64,000 bases of DNA from an uncultured Flavobacteriales bacterium (GCA_913054135.1 CAJXJK010000012.1:62001-126000), one strand, 5' to 3'. Positions 17,108-26,449 are shown, counted from the stretch's first letter. The notes: a model not told the origin generated them from the sequence alone. Numbers and translations: made by a program.

Positions 17108-17716
17108 CTATTGCCTTTTCGTCTTATTCAACAATCTAAGGTGATTCTTCAAATAGATTAAAATCAATGCCACGACTAGATTTGGAACCCATCCGAGCCA
17201 TGCAACAATCCTATATAAATCCATTGGTCGGAAATCAAAATCCATGTTTGCGAAGAAGAATTTCCATGCTCTCAAAGTCAAAGCTGAAAGGGTCAGAGCA
17301 TAACTTAGGTACATAAATATCGCATGTCGCTCAAATTGTTTTTTGCGAATTGAACGATAAGCTTCAAATGTGAAATACCACCACAATAATGCCAATAGAA
17401 CGAATGCAGTGACAGAATACGGTCCTCCGTTGGCTACCATCCCCATAACTAATCCCGTTGGCGCAGCAAAGAGTAAGACGGCAACAATATAGATTTTACC
17501 AAAAGTGCGGTGAAGATTACCCCAAATCAACTTCTTATTGAACTGAGTAAAACCGGCTATCACAGAAAAGATGGAGGTAAACACATGGATAAAAAAGGCA
17601 ACTATCCAAATATTCGAAATTACGTTAGAATAATCTTTAAACACCCACTGTTTGATTCTTAAAAAAGCAACATCAGTTTCTAAACTCAAATAGGGCACAG
17701 ATAATCGAACCATCAA
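17108..17716 (-). CDS. DUF2306-like membrane protein
   Basis: A 202-residue protein with about five TM helices and conserved histidines between them (e.g. HRTFGKIY and RHAIFMYLSYA), resembling DUF2306 predicted membrane proteins, in which paired histidines suggest a haem- or cation-binding membrane bundle. Function is unknown. The start may be ATG 17716 or the next codon. It is divergent from the YARHG lipoprotein gene and upstream of the GT4 gene. Confidence 0.65.
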   Translation of the reverse strand: MMVRLSVPYLSLETDVAFLRIKQWVFKDYSNVISNIWIVAFFIHVFTSIFSVIAGFTQFNKKLIWGNLHRTFGKIYIVAVLLFAAPTGLVMGMVANGGPYSVTAFVLLALLWWYFTFEAYRSIRKKQFERHAIFMYLSYALTLSALTLRAWKFFFANMDFDFRPMDLYRIVAWLGWVPNLVVALILIYLKNHLRLLNKTKRQ

Positions 17717-17804
17717 TACACTTAAAAATGCGAGAAGAAGAATTAGTGAAATATGGTAAGCTTTTCTAAGAATTTCGTAATTTGCTTTAAAGAAAACCTA
17801 AGAT

Positions 17805-18647
17805 ATGAATAAGAAATATAAATCACTTTACTTTTTGCCACTTGCATTTGTAATGTTCGCTTGTGGCGGCGAGGCAGAAGAAACTTCTGAATCGGCACCA
17901 GATGATTCAGTAGAATTAATTGAAGATAATGATGACACCGACCTTTTGGCTTCAACCAATATGGACCCAAGAACATTTGGCGGTGACAAAAATGAGAATC
18001 AAGATTTTATTGATGAAATAAACTTAACTGAAGGTCAAAACAGTAATAATGTTGGTTCTTATGTTGGATCATTCGGAAAGAATATGATAAACATTTCCAT
18101 TTTTGAAATGACAGATGGTAAGGCCTCTGGATACTCTGTTTGTGCAGGTAACTTCAGAAAAATTTTAGGAACATATTCTGAAGACAGAGCAGATGCGATC
18201 CATTTTGTGATGGAAGAACCAGGAGATGATAAGTATGATGGTTCTTTTGACTTTGAACTTATCACCAGAGAAGAATTCATTGAAGGATCTTGGACACCAT
18301 TTAATGAAGGTCAGTCTTCTAAGGAATTCCAACTCAGCAAAAGATTTTACTCATACAATGCTTCTGTAGGTAAATATCCTCAGGCATCTCAAAGAGAACT
18401 CACTGCTGATGACGTCAATAACTTGACTGAAGATGAATTAACTGAAATGAGAAACGAAATTTATGCGCGTCATGGATACAGTTTCAAAAACAAAGATTGG
18501 AGATATCACTTTGAATCTCTTGATTGGTACATGCCAACTGGAGTAGATATAAGAGAAAAACTTACTGACACCGAGGTTATCAATATTGAACTCATTTATG
18601 AGTACGAAAGCTACTTTGAAGAGTATTATGACGACTACGGAAGATAG
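17805..18647 (+). CDS. Lipoprotein with C-terminal YARHG domain
   Basis: A 280-residue predicted lipoprotein: signal with lipobox AFVMFACGG (Cys at ~20), then an acidic Glu/Asp/Ser linker (~22-70), a central beta-rich domain (~80-185) and a YARHG domain (~205-270) with EIYARHGYSFKN, YARHG being its name-giving motif. YARHG domains are extracytoplasmic modules of unknown function, often in lipoproteins. The absence of Asp at +2 favours outer-membrane sorting (inference). A 7-base TAATTTG at 17778 may be its -7 box. A bidirectional terminator follows. Confidence 0.85.
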   Translation: MNKKYKSLYFLPLAFVMFACGGEAEETSESAPDDSVELIEDNDDTDLLASTNMDPRTFGGDKNENQDFIDEINLTEGQNSNNVGSYVGSFGKNMINISIFEMTDGKASGYSVCAGNFRKILGTYSEDRADAIHFVMEEPGDDKYDGSFDFELITREEFIEGSWTPFNEGQSSKEFQLSKRFYSYNASVGKYPQASQRELTADDVNNLTEDELTEMRNEIYARHGYSFKNKDWRYHFESLDWYMPTGVDIREKLTDTEVINIELIYEYESYFEEYYDDYGR

Positions 18648-18667
18648 TCTTCGTTAAACAGAATAAA

Positions 18668-18697
18668 AAAAGGCCGCTATTTTCATAGCGGCCTTTT
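18668..18697 (+). terminator. Bidirectional intrinsic terminator
   Basis: GGCCGCTAT (18672-18680), loop TTTC, ATAGCGGCC (18685-18693), flanked by A-run and T-run, so it serves both the YARHG gene (+) and the convergent DUF4197 gene (-). Confidence 0.9.
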
Positions 18698-18719
18698 AAA
18701 TTTTAAAGAAGGTGAGAGA

Positions 18720-19469
18720 CTAGTTGCCCATTACACTTCCGAATACTTTCTTCAATAAGTCAGTTACCTGAGCGATAGGGTCTTTTCTGATTTTTCTTTC
18801 TTCAGCCTTAACTAAAGTGAATAATCCCTTCATTCCCTTATCAGTAGTATACTCTACTAAGTCAGTGTTTACTTGTTCTTTACCTGTGAACTTTGCAACT
18901 TTGTTATATCCATTTGCAACTGGCTCCCAGTATGTAGTCAATTTAACTTTGTCAATCGCATCCTTAACAACTGGTTTAAAAGCTGTTTTTAATGGTCCTG
19001 ATGTTGTTTTTTGTAAGAACATTGTTGCTGCTGTATCTGCACCTTTTAAGATCTCAAATCCATCAGAAACACTCATACTAGTTATTGCGTCTACAAAGAT
19101 TGGAACTGCTTTCTTAGAAGCTTCTTCAGCTGCTCTGTTGAAACTAGTTTCAATTTCATTTACTTTTCCGTCAAAACCATTCTTCACCCCCCATTCTTTC
19201 ACTTTTACAGCTTCTTCAGGCCATGGAATATAAATAAGTGGGTTCTTGTTAAAACCGTCTAAAGCTGATGCCTTTGACGCTCCGTTTTTGATCCCAACTT
19301 GTAATGCTTCTTTTAATCCTGCAATTACCTCATCATTTGTTAATGCCGGTGTTGATGTTCCTCCATCAGATCCTCCTCCTAATGCCGTCCCTGCAACATC
19401 TTCTAATACATCACATGAACCGATAGTAAATGCGATTAATAAACTTGTTAATATCCCTAGTTTCTTCAT
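18720..19469 (-). CDS. DUF4197 lipoprotein
   Basis: A 249-residue protein. The start at 19469 gives MKKLGILTSLLIAFTIGSC, a lipoprotein signal with Cys at 19; a longer frame from 19535 adds 22 charged residues ahead of the signal and is unlikely. The mature part is a single alpha-helical DUF4197 domain (segments ALTNDEVIAGLKEALQVG and LQKTTSGPL are typical). The family is secreted or periplasmic with no known function. Convergent with the YARHG gene and divergent from cinA. Confidence 0.85.
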   Translation of the reverse strand: MKKLGILTSLLIAFTIGSCDVLEDVAGTALGGGSDGGTSTPALTNDEVIAGLKEALQVGIKNGASKASALDGFNKNPLIYIPWPEEAVKVKEWGVKNGFDGKVNEIETSFNRAAEEASKKAVPIFVDAITSMSVSDGFEILKGADTAATMFLQKTTSGPLKTAFKPVVKDAIDKVKLTTYWEPVANGYNKVAKFTGKEQVNTDLVEYTTDKGMKGLFTLVKAEERKIRKDPIAQVTDLLKKVFGSVMGN

Positions 19470-19538
19470 TTTCAATTTTTTTAATTGGTTGTCAAACTTA
19501 ATTAGTTTCTTATTGTTTAGCAAATAGAATACCAAGAT

Positions 19539-19546
19539 TATCTTTG
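19539..19546 (+). promoter_or_regulatory. -7 box for cinA
   Basis: TATCTTTG matches TAnnTTTG exactly, 18 bases before the cinA ATG; a TTG at 19513-19515 is a loosely spaced (23 bases) -33 candidate. Confidence 0.4.
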
Positions 19547-19564
19547 TACTGAAAATAAAATTCT

Positions 19565-20800
19565 ATGACTGCAGATATTATTACGATAGGTGACGAAATT
19601 TTAATTGGTCAAACAGTTGATACAAATTCAGCCTGGATGGGCTCGTATTTAAACTCTTTCGGGATTTCTGTGCGACAAATAACAAGTATCTCCGATTCAA
19701 GAACAGCTATCATTTCTGCACTAGAAAACTCAATTTCAGGAGCAGACATTATTTTCATTACAGGTGGTTTAGGACCTACAAAAGATGACATCACTAAACA
19801 TGTGCTCACATCATATTTCAAAGATGAATTGATAATGTATCAAGATATTTGCGACGAAATTGAAGAATACTTTACCTCAAATGGTCGCGACTTTTTAGAA
19901 GTGAACAAGCAGCAAGCAATGTTACCTAAAAGAGCTAAGATTGTTAGAAACGACTTAGGCACGGCTTCAGGAATGTGGTTCGAATCAATGGGAAAACAAG
20001 TTTTTTCACTACCTGGTGTGCCTTATGAGATGAAAGGATTGATGCAAAAGATTCTACCACAACTTCAAGAAAAATTTGATTTAGGTGAATTCTATCATAG
20101 CACCATTCATTTTCAAGGAATCGGAGAATCAACCTTGGCTGAAGGCATCAGTGATATTGAGGATGGTATTCGAGCAAAAGGAATTGATATGGCCTATTTG
20201 CCTTCAGTTGGTATTGTTAAAATTAGACTGACCGGAAGTGAGAGTCAAAAAGACGAAATCGAAAACTTCTTAGCCGACATAAAAGAAAGGTATCCGAAAA
20301 AGTATTTTGGCAAAGGAAGCCAAACAATTCAGTCAGCCCTTGCTGACCAGCTCATTAAAAACAAACTCAAAATTGGAACCATTGAAAGTTGTACAGGTGG
20401 AGCATTAGGTAAGCGAATAGTGAGCGTTCCTGGTTCGTCTGCCTATTACGAAGGTTCAATTGTGACCTATTCTTATGACCTCAAAGAAAAATTGGTTCAA
20501 GTTGATCATGATGAACTTTGGAAACATGGTGCTGTTAGTCAAAAGGTCGTTGAGCAAATGGCTGTTGGTGGATTACAACAATTAGGAGTGGACGTTTGTA
20601 TTTCTACTTCAGGAATTGCAGGCCCGGATGGCGGAACAGAAGAAAAGCCAGTAGGAACAGTTTGGATGGCAGTCGCAACAAAAGATAAAATTGTATCAAA
20701 ACGATTCAATTTCAGACACAACAGAGAACGAAATATTGAATCGTCTGTGGTATACGGATTGAGTTTTGTAAGAAGAGTATTATTGGGCTACGAAGATTAA
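19565..20800 (+). CDS. cinA: CinA family nicotinamide-nucleotide amidohydrolase
   Basis: A 411-residue two-domain CinA protein. The N-terminal ~170 residues are MoaB/MogA-like (MTADIITIGDEILIGQ; FITGGLGPTKDD), linked in the family to ADP-ribose pyrophosphatase activity. The C-terminal ~160 residues are PncC-like (ESCTGGALGKRI; SGIAGPDGG; KPVGTVWMAV), which deamidates nicotinamide mononucleotide to recycle NAD. Length is standard. Its stop overlaps the convergent adenine deaminase stop by 4 bases. Confidence 0.94.
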   Translation: MTADIITIGDEILIGQTVDTNSAWMGSYLNSFGISVRQITSISDSRTAIISALENSISGADIIFITGGLGPTKDDITKHVLTSYFKDELIMYQDICDEIEEYFTSNGRDFLEVNKQQAMLPKRAKIVRNDLGTASGMWFESMGKQVFSLPGVPYEMKGLMQKILPQLQEKFDLGEFYHSTIHFQGIGESTLAEGISDIEDGIRAKGIDMAYLPSVGIVKIRLTGSESQKDEIENFLADIKERYPKKYFGKGSQTIQSALADQLIKNKLKIGTIESCTGGALGKRIVSVPGSSAYYEGSIVTYSYDLKEKLVQVDHDELWKHGAVSQKVVEQMAVGGLQQLGVDVCISTSGIAGPDGGTEEKPVGTVWMAVATKDKIVSKRFNFRHNRERNIESSVVYGLSFVRRVLLGYED

Positions 20801-21801
20801 TTCTCTTTGGCGTAGGCCTCTAGTTCATTTAGTAACAAAGTCTTCTTACCATCCTCTAAGAGAGAATACTGAAAAGAATTCCTTGCCAGTTCAATTAATT
20901 CATCTTTTGTCAAATCAAGCGCAGCTTGAGTATCAATGTAGTTTTGATTCACCTGCCCACCAAAATAGGCTGGGTCATCAGAGTTTATGGTTGCCTTTAA
21001 ACCTAATGCCATCATTTTTTTAAGCGGATGATCTTTCAAATCTTTCACTACTTGTAAAGCTGTGTTTGAAAGTGGACAAACTGTTAAAGCCATATCTCTT
21101 TTCACAATTTCATTTACCAACTCTTCATCTTGAAGACAATTGTTACCATGATCGATTCTCACAATCTTCAAAACATCAAGTGCTTCCCAAACATAATCAG
21201 CATCACCTTCTTCACCAGCATGTGCCAAAGGAATATAACCCTCTTTTACAGATGCTTCAAATACTTTTTTGAATTTTGAAGGTGGATTACCTTTCTCTGA
21301 AGAATCCAGGCCTACAGCTTTAATTAGATGCTTGAAGGGTAATGACTGTTCCAATGTTTTGAAAGCCTCTTCTTCTGAAAGATGTCTTAAATAACTCATG
21401 ATCAGTAAAGAACTTACTCCAAGTTTTTCTTGAGCATCTTTACATGCTTTTGAGATACCATTAATCACAGTTTCAAATGAAACTCCTCTTTCAGTATGAG
21501 TTTGAGGATCGAACATAATCTCCGTATGCCTTACGTTTTGATCAGCACATTTTTGCAAATATGACCAAGTCAAATCATAAAAATCTTGTTCGTGGATAAG
21601 AACACCTGCACCTTGATAATAGATATCTAAAAAATCTTGTAGACAATCAAACTGATATGCATTTCTAATTTCTTCTACTGATTTGAAAGGAATTTCAATT
21701 GCGTTTCTTTTCGCAATTTCAAACATTAATTCAGGTTCAAAAGTTCCTTCAATGTGTAAATGCAACTCTGCTTTGGGTAGATTTTCTATAAAATTCTTCA
21801 T
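20797..21801 (-). CDS. Adenine deaminase (adenosine deaminase superfamily)
   Basis: A 334-residue amidohydrolase. Zn ligands: HLH in the first strand (H14, H16), HAGEEGD (~195-201) and NSDDPAYFGG (~270-279). The N-terminus LPKAELHLHIEGTFEPEL and segments DPQTHTERG and VGLDSSEKGNPPSKF match the bacterial/fungal ADE-type subgroup that deaminates adenine to hypoxanthine rather than the true adenosine deaminases. Purine salvage, cytosolic. Subgroup assignment is from memory of family sequences; adenosine as substrate is the alternative. Confidence 0.85.
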   Translation of the reverse strand: MKNFIENLPKAELHLHIEGTFEPELMFEIAKRNAIEIPFKSVEEIRNAYQFDCLQDFLDIYYQGAGVLIHEQDFYDLTWSYLQKCADQNVRHTEIMFDPQTHTERGVSFETVINGISKACKDAQEKLGVSSLLIMSYLRHLSEEEAFKTLEQSLPFKHLIKAVGLDSSEKGNPPSKFKKVFEASVKEGYIPLAHAGEEGDADYVWEALDVLKIVRIDHGNNCLQDEELVNEIVKRDMALTVCPLSNTALQVVKDLKDHPLKKMMALGLKATINSDDPAYFGGQVNQNYIDTQAALDLTKDELIELARNSFQYSLLEDGKKTLLLNELEAYAKEN

Positions 21802-21895
21802 GCCTTTATTCTATTAATCCTTTATAAAAAGGGCGTACGAAGATAGGTCTTTTTTAAAACTATCTCATGATTGATTGCGAGTGGATTTAAAACCT

Positions 21896-21903
21896 TATTT
21901 TTG
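21896..21903 (+). promoter_or_regulatory. Second -7 box upstream of rpmB
   Basis: TATTTTTG matches TAnnTTTG exactly; TTG at 21871-21873 lies 22 bases upstream of it. About 150 bases before rpmB, it could be a distal tandem promoter. No ORF or RNA was recognised between. Confidence 0.35.
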
Positions 21904-21975
21904 CATTCTAATTCGTTAATAAACGTTGGATTCGGGTAAATACTGAAATAAATTATCACATTTTTAAAGTATTAC

Positions 21976-22006
21976 TTGTTAAACAAGAAAATAGTTAGTT
22001 ACTTTG
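21976..22006 (+). promoter_or_regulatory. Promoter of the rpmB-rpmG operon
   Basis: TTG at 21976-21978, 20-base spacer, then TTACTTTG (21999-22006; 7 of 8 to TAnnTTTG) followed by C. Start of transcription is expected near 22011, giving a leader of about 40 bases. Confidence 0.5.
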
Positions 22007-22050
22007 CACTCCCAAATTTTGGGTAGAAATAAGATTTAAATACAAGAGAA

Positions 22051-22287
22051 ATGGCGAGAGTTTGTCAATTAACAGGAAAGAAAGTAATGAGCGGGAACAA
22101 TGTGTCTCACGCATTGAACAGAACTAGAAGAAAGTTCTACCCTAACTTAATTACTAAGAAGTTTTATATTCCTGAAGAAGATTCGTACATCACTTTGAAG
22201 ATTAGTACATCTGCTTTAAGAAACATAAACAAAAAAGGAATCTCTGCTTGTATTAAAGAAGCAAGAGCAAAAGGATTTTTAAAATAA
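22051..22287 (+). CDS. rpmB: 50S ribosomal protein L28
   Basis: A 78-residue bL28. [21 protein letters not shown] and the N-R-RKFYPNL segment (with [10 protein letters not shown]) are diagnostic. Part of the large ribosomal subunit near the E site. First gene of the L28-L33-DUF4295-ftsY-rimO cluster, an order common in Bacteroidota. Confidence 0.97.
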   Translation: MARVCQLTGKKVMSGNNVSHALNRTRRKFYPNLITKKFYIPEEDSYITLKISTSALRNINKKGISACIKEARAKGFLK

Positions 22288-22321
22288 CGGACCGATTTAT
22301 CGGTAAGTAGATAATAAGAAG

Positions 22322-22504
22322 ATGGCAAAAAAAGGAAACAGAGTTCAGGTGATTTTAGAGTGCACAGAGCACAAAGAATCAGGACAGCCAGGAACATCAA
22401 GATACGTTACGACTAAGAATCGTAAGAACACTCCAGATAGATTAGAGTTGAAAAAATTCAACCCAATCTTGAAGAAATACACTGTTCACAAAGAAATTAA
22501 GTAA
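22322..22504 (+). CDS. rpmG: 50S ribosomal protein L33
   Basis: A 60-residue bL33 ([18 protein letters not shown]...). It has a single Cys in VILECTEH and lacks the paired CxxC zinc motifs, so this is a zinc-independent (C-) form. The segment [19 protein letters not shown] is the family core. 34 bases after rpmB. Confidence 0.96.
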   Translation: MAKKGNRVQVILECTEHKESGQPGTSRYVTTKNRKNTPDRLELKKFNPILKKYTVHKEIK

Positions 22505-22561
22505 TAATTAAGATGAAAAGTTAAAGCGAAAGCTTTCTCTTTAATCGTAAATATATAAGAC

Positions 22562-22717
22562 ATGGCTAAGAAGACGGTAGCATCATTACAAACAGGTGGT
22601 GGAAAAGAGCACACAAAGTGCATCAAAATGATTAAGAACGAAGTAAGTGGTTCTTACTCTTTCAAAACTGAAATCGTGCATAACGATAGAGTAAAAGACT
22701 TTTTTGCTAAAAAGTAA
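22562..22717 (+). CDS. DUF4295 small ribosome-cluster protein
   Basis: A 51-residue basic protein (MAKKTVASLQTGGGKEHTK ... RVKDFFAKK). It matches DUF4295, a tiny Bacteroidota-specific family always found behind rpmB-rpmG and suspected to be ribosome-associated. ATG at 22562, stop TAA at 22715. It ends 27 bases before a strong terminator. Confidence 0.9.
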   Translation: MAKKTVASLQTGGGKEHTKCIKMIKNEVSGSYSFKTEIVHNDRVKDFFAKK

Positions 22718-22744
22718 TTTTACGTTTTAAGAAAATTATAATTG

Positions 22745-22774
22745 AGCTTCTTCCATCTTGGGGGAAGCTTTTTT
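22745..22774 (+). terminator. Intrinsic terminator between DUF4295 and ftsY
   Basis: AGCTTCTTCC (22745-22754), loop ATCTT, GGGGGAAGCT (22760-22769), then T-run; 10-bp stem with two G-U pairs. ftsY starts 12 bases later, so some read-through may feed it. Confidence 0.8.
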
Positions 22775-22785
22775 GCTAAATACCA

Positions 22786-23739
22786 ATGGGATTATTCAAT
22801 AAAATATTTTCGAAAGAAAAAAAGGAGAAGTTAGACTCTGGTCTTGAAAAAACCAAAGAAAGCTTTTTATCTAAACTAACTAGAACAGTTGTTGGTAAAT
22901 CTACAGTTGATGCTGAAGTACTAGACAACCTTGAAGAGGTTTTGATTTCATCTGATGTTGGAGTTGATACCACTTTAAAAATCATTGATCGAATTGAAGC
23001 TAGAGTTTCAAAGGATAAATACATGGGAACTGATGAACTCAATAATATTCTTCGAGAAGAAATTGCGGCATTACTTTCTGAAAACAATACTGTTGACCAA
23101 GTTGAATTTAATGTTCCTGAAACCGAAGGACCTTATGTCATAATGGTTGTTGGAGTGAATGGTGTTGGTAAAACAACCACTATCGGAAAACTAGCAAATG
23201 CGCTTAAAAAACAAGGTAAATCAGTTGTACTAGGTGCTGCTGATACATTTAGAGCGGCAGCAGTTGATCAATTAATTATTTGGTCTGAAAGAGTTGGTGT
23301 ACCAATCGTACAACAGGGAATGAATGCTGACCCTGCCTCTGTGGCATTTGATACTTTACAATCTGCTAAAGCTCAAAATGCTGATGTGGCAATTATTGAT
23401 ACAGCCGGTAGACTTCACAATAAAGTGAACTTAATGAATGAGCTCACCAAAATTAAAACGGTGATGAACAAGGTTATCCCTGATGCCCCTCATGAAATTC
23501 TTTTAGTTCTTGACGGATCAACTGGTCAAAACGCATTTGAACAAGCCAAACAATTTTCATTAGCTACTGAAATAAACGCATTAGCAATTACAAAATTAGA
23601 CGGAACTGCTAAAGGTGGTGTCGTAATCGGTATTTCAGATCAAATGAAGATTCCGGTGAAATACATTGGTGTGGGAGAAGGAATTGAAGACTTACAGGTT
23701 TTCAATAAAACTGAATTTGTAGATTCATTATTTAGCTAA
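22786..23739 (+). CDS. ftsY: Signal recognition particle receptor FtsY
   Basis: A 317-residue SRP GTPase receptor: N domain helical bundle (~1-95), then NG domain with GVNGVGKTTTIGKL (P-loop, ~122-135), DTFRAAAVDQL, DTAGRL (~205-210) and TKLDGTAKGG (~267-276). Lacks the long acidic A domain of E. coli FtsY, as usual in Bacteroidota. Docks SRP-ribosome complexes at the membrane for co-translational insertion. rimO follows with no base between stop and start. Confidence 0.97.
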   Translation: MGLFNKIFSKEKKEKLDSGLEKTKESFLSKLTRTVVGKSTVDAEVLDNLEEVLISSDVGVDTTLKIIDRIEARVSKDKYMGTDELNNILREEIAALLSENNTVDQVEFNVPETEGPYVIMVVGVNGVGKTTTIGKLANALKKQGKSVVLGAADTFRAAAVDQLIIWSERVGVPIVQQGMNADPASVAFDTLQSAKAQNADVAIIDTAGRLHNKVNLMNELTKIKTVMNKVIPDAPHEILLVLDGSTGQNAFEQAKQFSLATEINALAITKLDGTAKGGVVIGISDQMKIPVKYIGVGEGIEDLQVFNKTEFVDSLFS

Positions 23740-25056
23740 ATGAAAACCAAGACGCTTAAAAAAAATAAAGTCAATGTTGTGACTTTAGGCTGTTCAAAGA
23801 ATATCTTTGATTCAGAAGTAATGATGGCCCAATTAAAAGGGAACAAGTTTGAAGTTGAACATGAAGCCAAACAAGATGATTCAGAGATTGTAATCATCAA
23901 CACCTGTGGGTTCATTGATAACGCCAAGCAAGAATCTATTGATACTATTCTTAGATATTCGGACGCTAAAAAAGAAGGTCTTGTAGAAAAGGTTTATGTC
24001 ACTGGATGTCTTTCAGAAAGATACAAAGATGACTTGAAAACCGAAATCCCTAACATTGATGGATATTTTGGTACAAGAGATTTACCAAGGCTTTTAAAAA
24101 CATTAAAAGCAGATTACAAAAAAGAATTAATCGGTGAGCGTCTTTTGACTACACCATCTCATTTTGCCTACTTCAAAATTGCTGAAGGTTGTGATCGCCC
24201 TTGCTCGTTTTGTGCAATTCCGCTCATGAGAGGTAAGCACGTGTCAACTCCTATTGAACAATTGGTTGATAGCGCTAAATCTCTTGCAGGTCAGGGCGTG
24301 AAAGAGTTGATGATGATTGCTCAAGATTTGACTTATTATGGATTAGACATCTATAAGAAGAGAAATCTTGCTGAATTAGTAGATAAGCTAGCTGACGTTA
24401 ACGGTATTGATTGGATAAGATTACATTATGCGTTTCCTTCAGGATTCCCAATGGACGTCTTAGACGTAATGAATGAGCGTGATAACGTAGCAAATTACCT
24501 AGATATGCCATTGCAACATGGATCAACTGATATGTTGAAAGCCATGAAACGTGGAATAACAAGAGAAAAAACTGAAAAGTTAATACAAGATATCAGAGCT
24601 AAAGTTCCAGACATTGCATTAAGAACTACTTTGATTTCTGGTTTCCCAGGTGAAACTGATAAGGATTTTCAAGAGATGTATGATTGGGTAGAGAGAAGTC
24701 GTTTTGAGCGCCTCGGAATCTTCACTTATTCACATGAAGAAAATACATCTGCCTATGCTTTAGAAGATGATGTACCTGCCGAACTGAAGCAAGAACGTGC
24801 TGATGCTATCATGGAACTTCAAGCAGGCATTTCTTACGATCTTAATCAAGCAAAAGTAGGTAAGACATTCAAAACTTTATTTGACAAAGCTGAAGGAGAT
24901 TACTTCATTGGGAGAACCGAATATGACTCACCTGAAGTAGATAATGAAGTACTCGTAAAAATTACTGAAGAGAATCACATCAGAATTGGAGACTTTGCAA
25001 ATGTTAAAATCGAATCAGCTGATCACTACGATTTATACGGTAAGATTGCAGACTAG
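23740..25056 (+). CDS. rimO: Ribosomal protein S12 methylthiotransferase RimO
   Basis: A 438-residue radical-SAM methylthiotransferase. N-terminal MTTase domain with three cluster cysteines (TLGCSKN, INTCGF, VTGCLSERY), radical SAM CxxxCxxC in CDRPCSFC (~152-159), and C-terminal TRAM domain. LGCSKN with Lys-Asn identifies RimO rather than MiaB. It adds a beta-methylthio group to Asp of ribosomal protein uS12. Begins immediately after the ftsY stop; stop overlaps the convergent gene by 4 bases. Confidence 0.96.
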   Translation: MKTKTLKKNKVNVVTLGCSKNIFDSEVMMAQLKGNKFEVEHEAKQDDSEIVIINTCGFIDNAKQESIDTILRYSDAKKEGLVEKVYVTGCLSERYKDDLKTEIPNIDGYFGTRDLPRLLKTLKADYKKELIGERLLTTPSHFAYFKIAEGCDRPCSFCAIPLMRGKHVSTPIEQLVDSAKSLAGQGVKELMMIAQDLTYYGLDIYKKRNLAELVDKLADVNGIDWIRLHYAFPSGFPMDVLDVMNERDNVANYLDMPLQHGSTDMLKAMKRGITREKTEKLIQDIRAKVPDIALRTTLISGFPGETDKDFQEMYDWVERSRFERLGIFTYSHEENTSAYALEDDVPAELKQERADAIMELQAGISYDLNQAKVGKTFKTLFDKAEGDYFIGRTEYDSPEVDNEVLVKITEENHIRIGDFANVKIESADHYDLYGKIAD

Positions 25057-25715
25057 TCTTTTTGACTCTTCTTATTCTTTCTTCGGTTTAACCACTTTTT
25101 GAAAAAACCTTCTTTCTTTGGTTCTATCTCATCATGGTATCTTGTTTCAACGGGCACGCCTCCTGACATTTGAAGATCACCAGATAATTTTTGACGAACT
25201 TCAGCACGAATCTCAATTGGATCTCCAACAATTTCTATAGGTTCCTTTTGTGTGCATTCATACTCGACATCACCGAACAGGTCTTCATCAAAAAGCTCAA
25301 TTGACGGAACTTCGTATTCAATCTCTTCTGCTCTCTTTGGTTTAACTGATATGAATTTCTCCTCAGCTATGTATGCATTCAATGATTTAGACTTCACTAA
25401 ACTCTTTTTTGTTGTACCGGTAGTTTGACACGAAAACATAATTAGAGAAAGTATAATGGTATTCAAATAATAAGAATACCTCCGCTTTCTAATCACTTTT
25501 CCGAAATAGGTTAGGTTGTAGTAATCTATTTGATCGACATAAAACTGACCGCAAATCTGTTTACCCCTTGATTCTTCCAACACCTCCCTAATTTCAAGGT
25601 TCGACATTCCCTTAAAATCATAAGTATCAATTTGACACTTGCCACAGTAAGCACCTCTTTCGGTAGTCGTCATTATTGAGAAGTCTTCATTACATGGTTT
25701 TGGAATACTTAACAT
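25053..25715 (-). CDS. Unknown protein with N-terminal Cys-rich Bacteroidota module
   Basis: A 220-residue protein. Residues ~1-60 form a recurring Bacteroidota module: IPKPC (C8), then GAYCGKCQIDTYDF (C-x2-C) and a QICGQF Cys, which looks like a small metal-binding knuckle. A single hydrophobic segment follows (~85-97, IILSLIMFSC), then a hydrophilic acidic region and a very basic C-terminus (FKKWLNRRKNKKSQK). In related proteins the module precedes extracytoplasmic domains. Function is unknown. It lies 71 bases downstream of the unknown operon 25787-27722 on the same strand. Confidence 0.65.
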   Translation of the reverse strand: MLSIPKPCNEDFSIMTTTERGAYCGKCQIDTYDFKGMSNLEIREVLEESRGKQICGQFYVDQIDYYNLTYFGKVIRKRRYSYYLNTIILSLIMFSCQTTGTTKKSLVKSKSLNAYIAEEKFISVKPKRAEEIEYEVPSIELFDEDLFGDVEYECTQKEPIEIVGDPIEIRAEVRQKLSGDLQMSGGVPVETRYHDEIEPKKEGFFKKWLNRRKNKKSQKD

Positions 25716-25786
25716 AACTTATAGATTCCTAAATAATAGAAAATCCATAAACTGAATATTAAGAAAACAGGACGTTTTGATTAAGA

Positions 25787-26449
25787 TTAACCGATCAACC
25801 AAAGAATCAATTCAACTAACCCCCAAACTACAAGTGAAATCCCGCCTATCAAAAAGGCTATTATTCCTGCTAAAGCTGCACCTAAACCTGCTCCTTTTCC
25901 GCCAACAAGTTCTGCTCCGGCAGCAAGCAAGAGGCAGCCTACAAATATAGTTCCCAAACCGATCAAGAACCACCACCAAGGCAAAATGGTTGTAAGAATA
26001 ATTAAGGCAAAGCCTCCTAATATAATAATGAAGCCTAAAAGCCCTACTAGTGACCCTACCCAATCTGCACCATAATATTGACGCTCATTTTGATTGGTTG
26101 AATTGGTTTCACTTTCGGCTTTTGACAGACCTTTTTCTAGGTGCTCATGTTTGATAGATCTTTCTAACTTTTCATGATGTTCAGTCATCTCATCCTGCAG
26201 TTCATTTTTAAAAATCTCTTCAGGCTCTTCATCTTCAGATAAAATGGATGAATTTGCAGCTTCTTCAGTTGTTTCAAAAACCAAATCTTGGTTTTTAGAA
26301 TCAACCTCTTCAACTTCAGATTGTGTTCCGAATACTTGTTTGAGATTTCCCTTTAGAAATTTCTGTTTACCGAATCCTTGATTAAATCCCCCGCATGAAA
26401 ACAGAGAAAGGGTAGTGATTACTACCAGCAATAAATGTGTTTTTTTCAT
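25787..26449 (-). CDS. Lipoprotein with C-terminal membrane helices, unknown
   Basis: A 220-residue protein. The N-terminal lipobox (LSLFSCGG, Cys ~19) marks a lipoprotein signal; residues ~40-120 are acidic and helical/disordered; the C-terminal ~90 residues contain three to four strongly hydrophobic Gly-rich segments. A lipoprotein N-terminus with a multi-TM C-terminus is an unusual architecture, common as unnamed Bacteroidota proteins. ATGA overlap with the upstream gene at 26446 shows coupled translation. Confidence 0.7.
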   Translation of the reverse strand: MKKTHLLLVVITTLSLFSCGGFNQGFGKQKFLKGNLKQVFGTQSEVEEVDSKNQDLVFETTEEAANSSILSEDEEPEEIFKNELQDEMTEHHEKLERSIKHEHLEKGLSKAESETNSTNQNERQYYGADWVGSLVGLLGFIIILGGFALIILTTILPWWWFLIGLGTIFVGCLLLAAGAELVGGKGAGLGAALAGIIAFLIGGISLVVWGLVELILWLIG

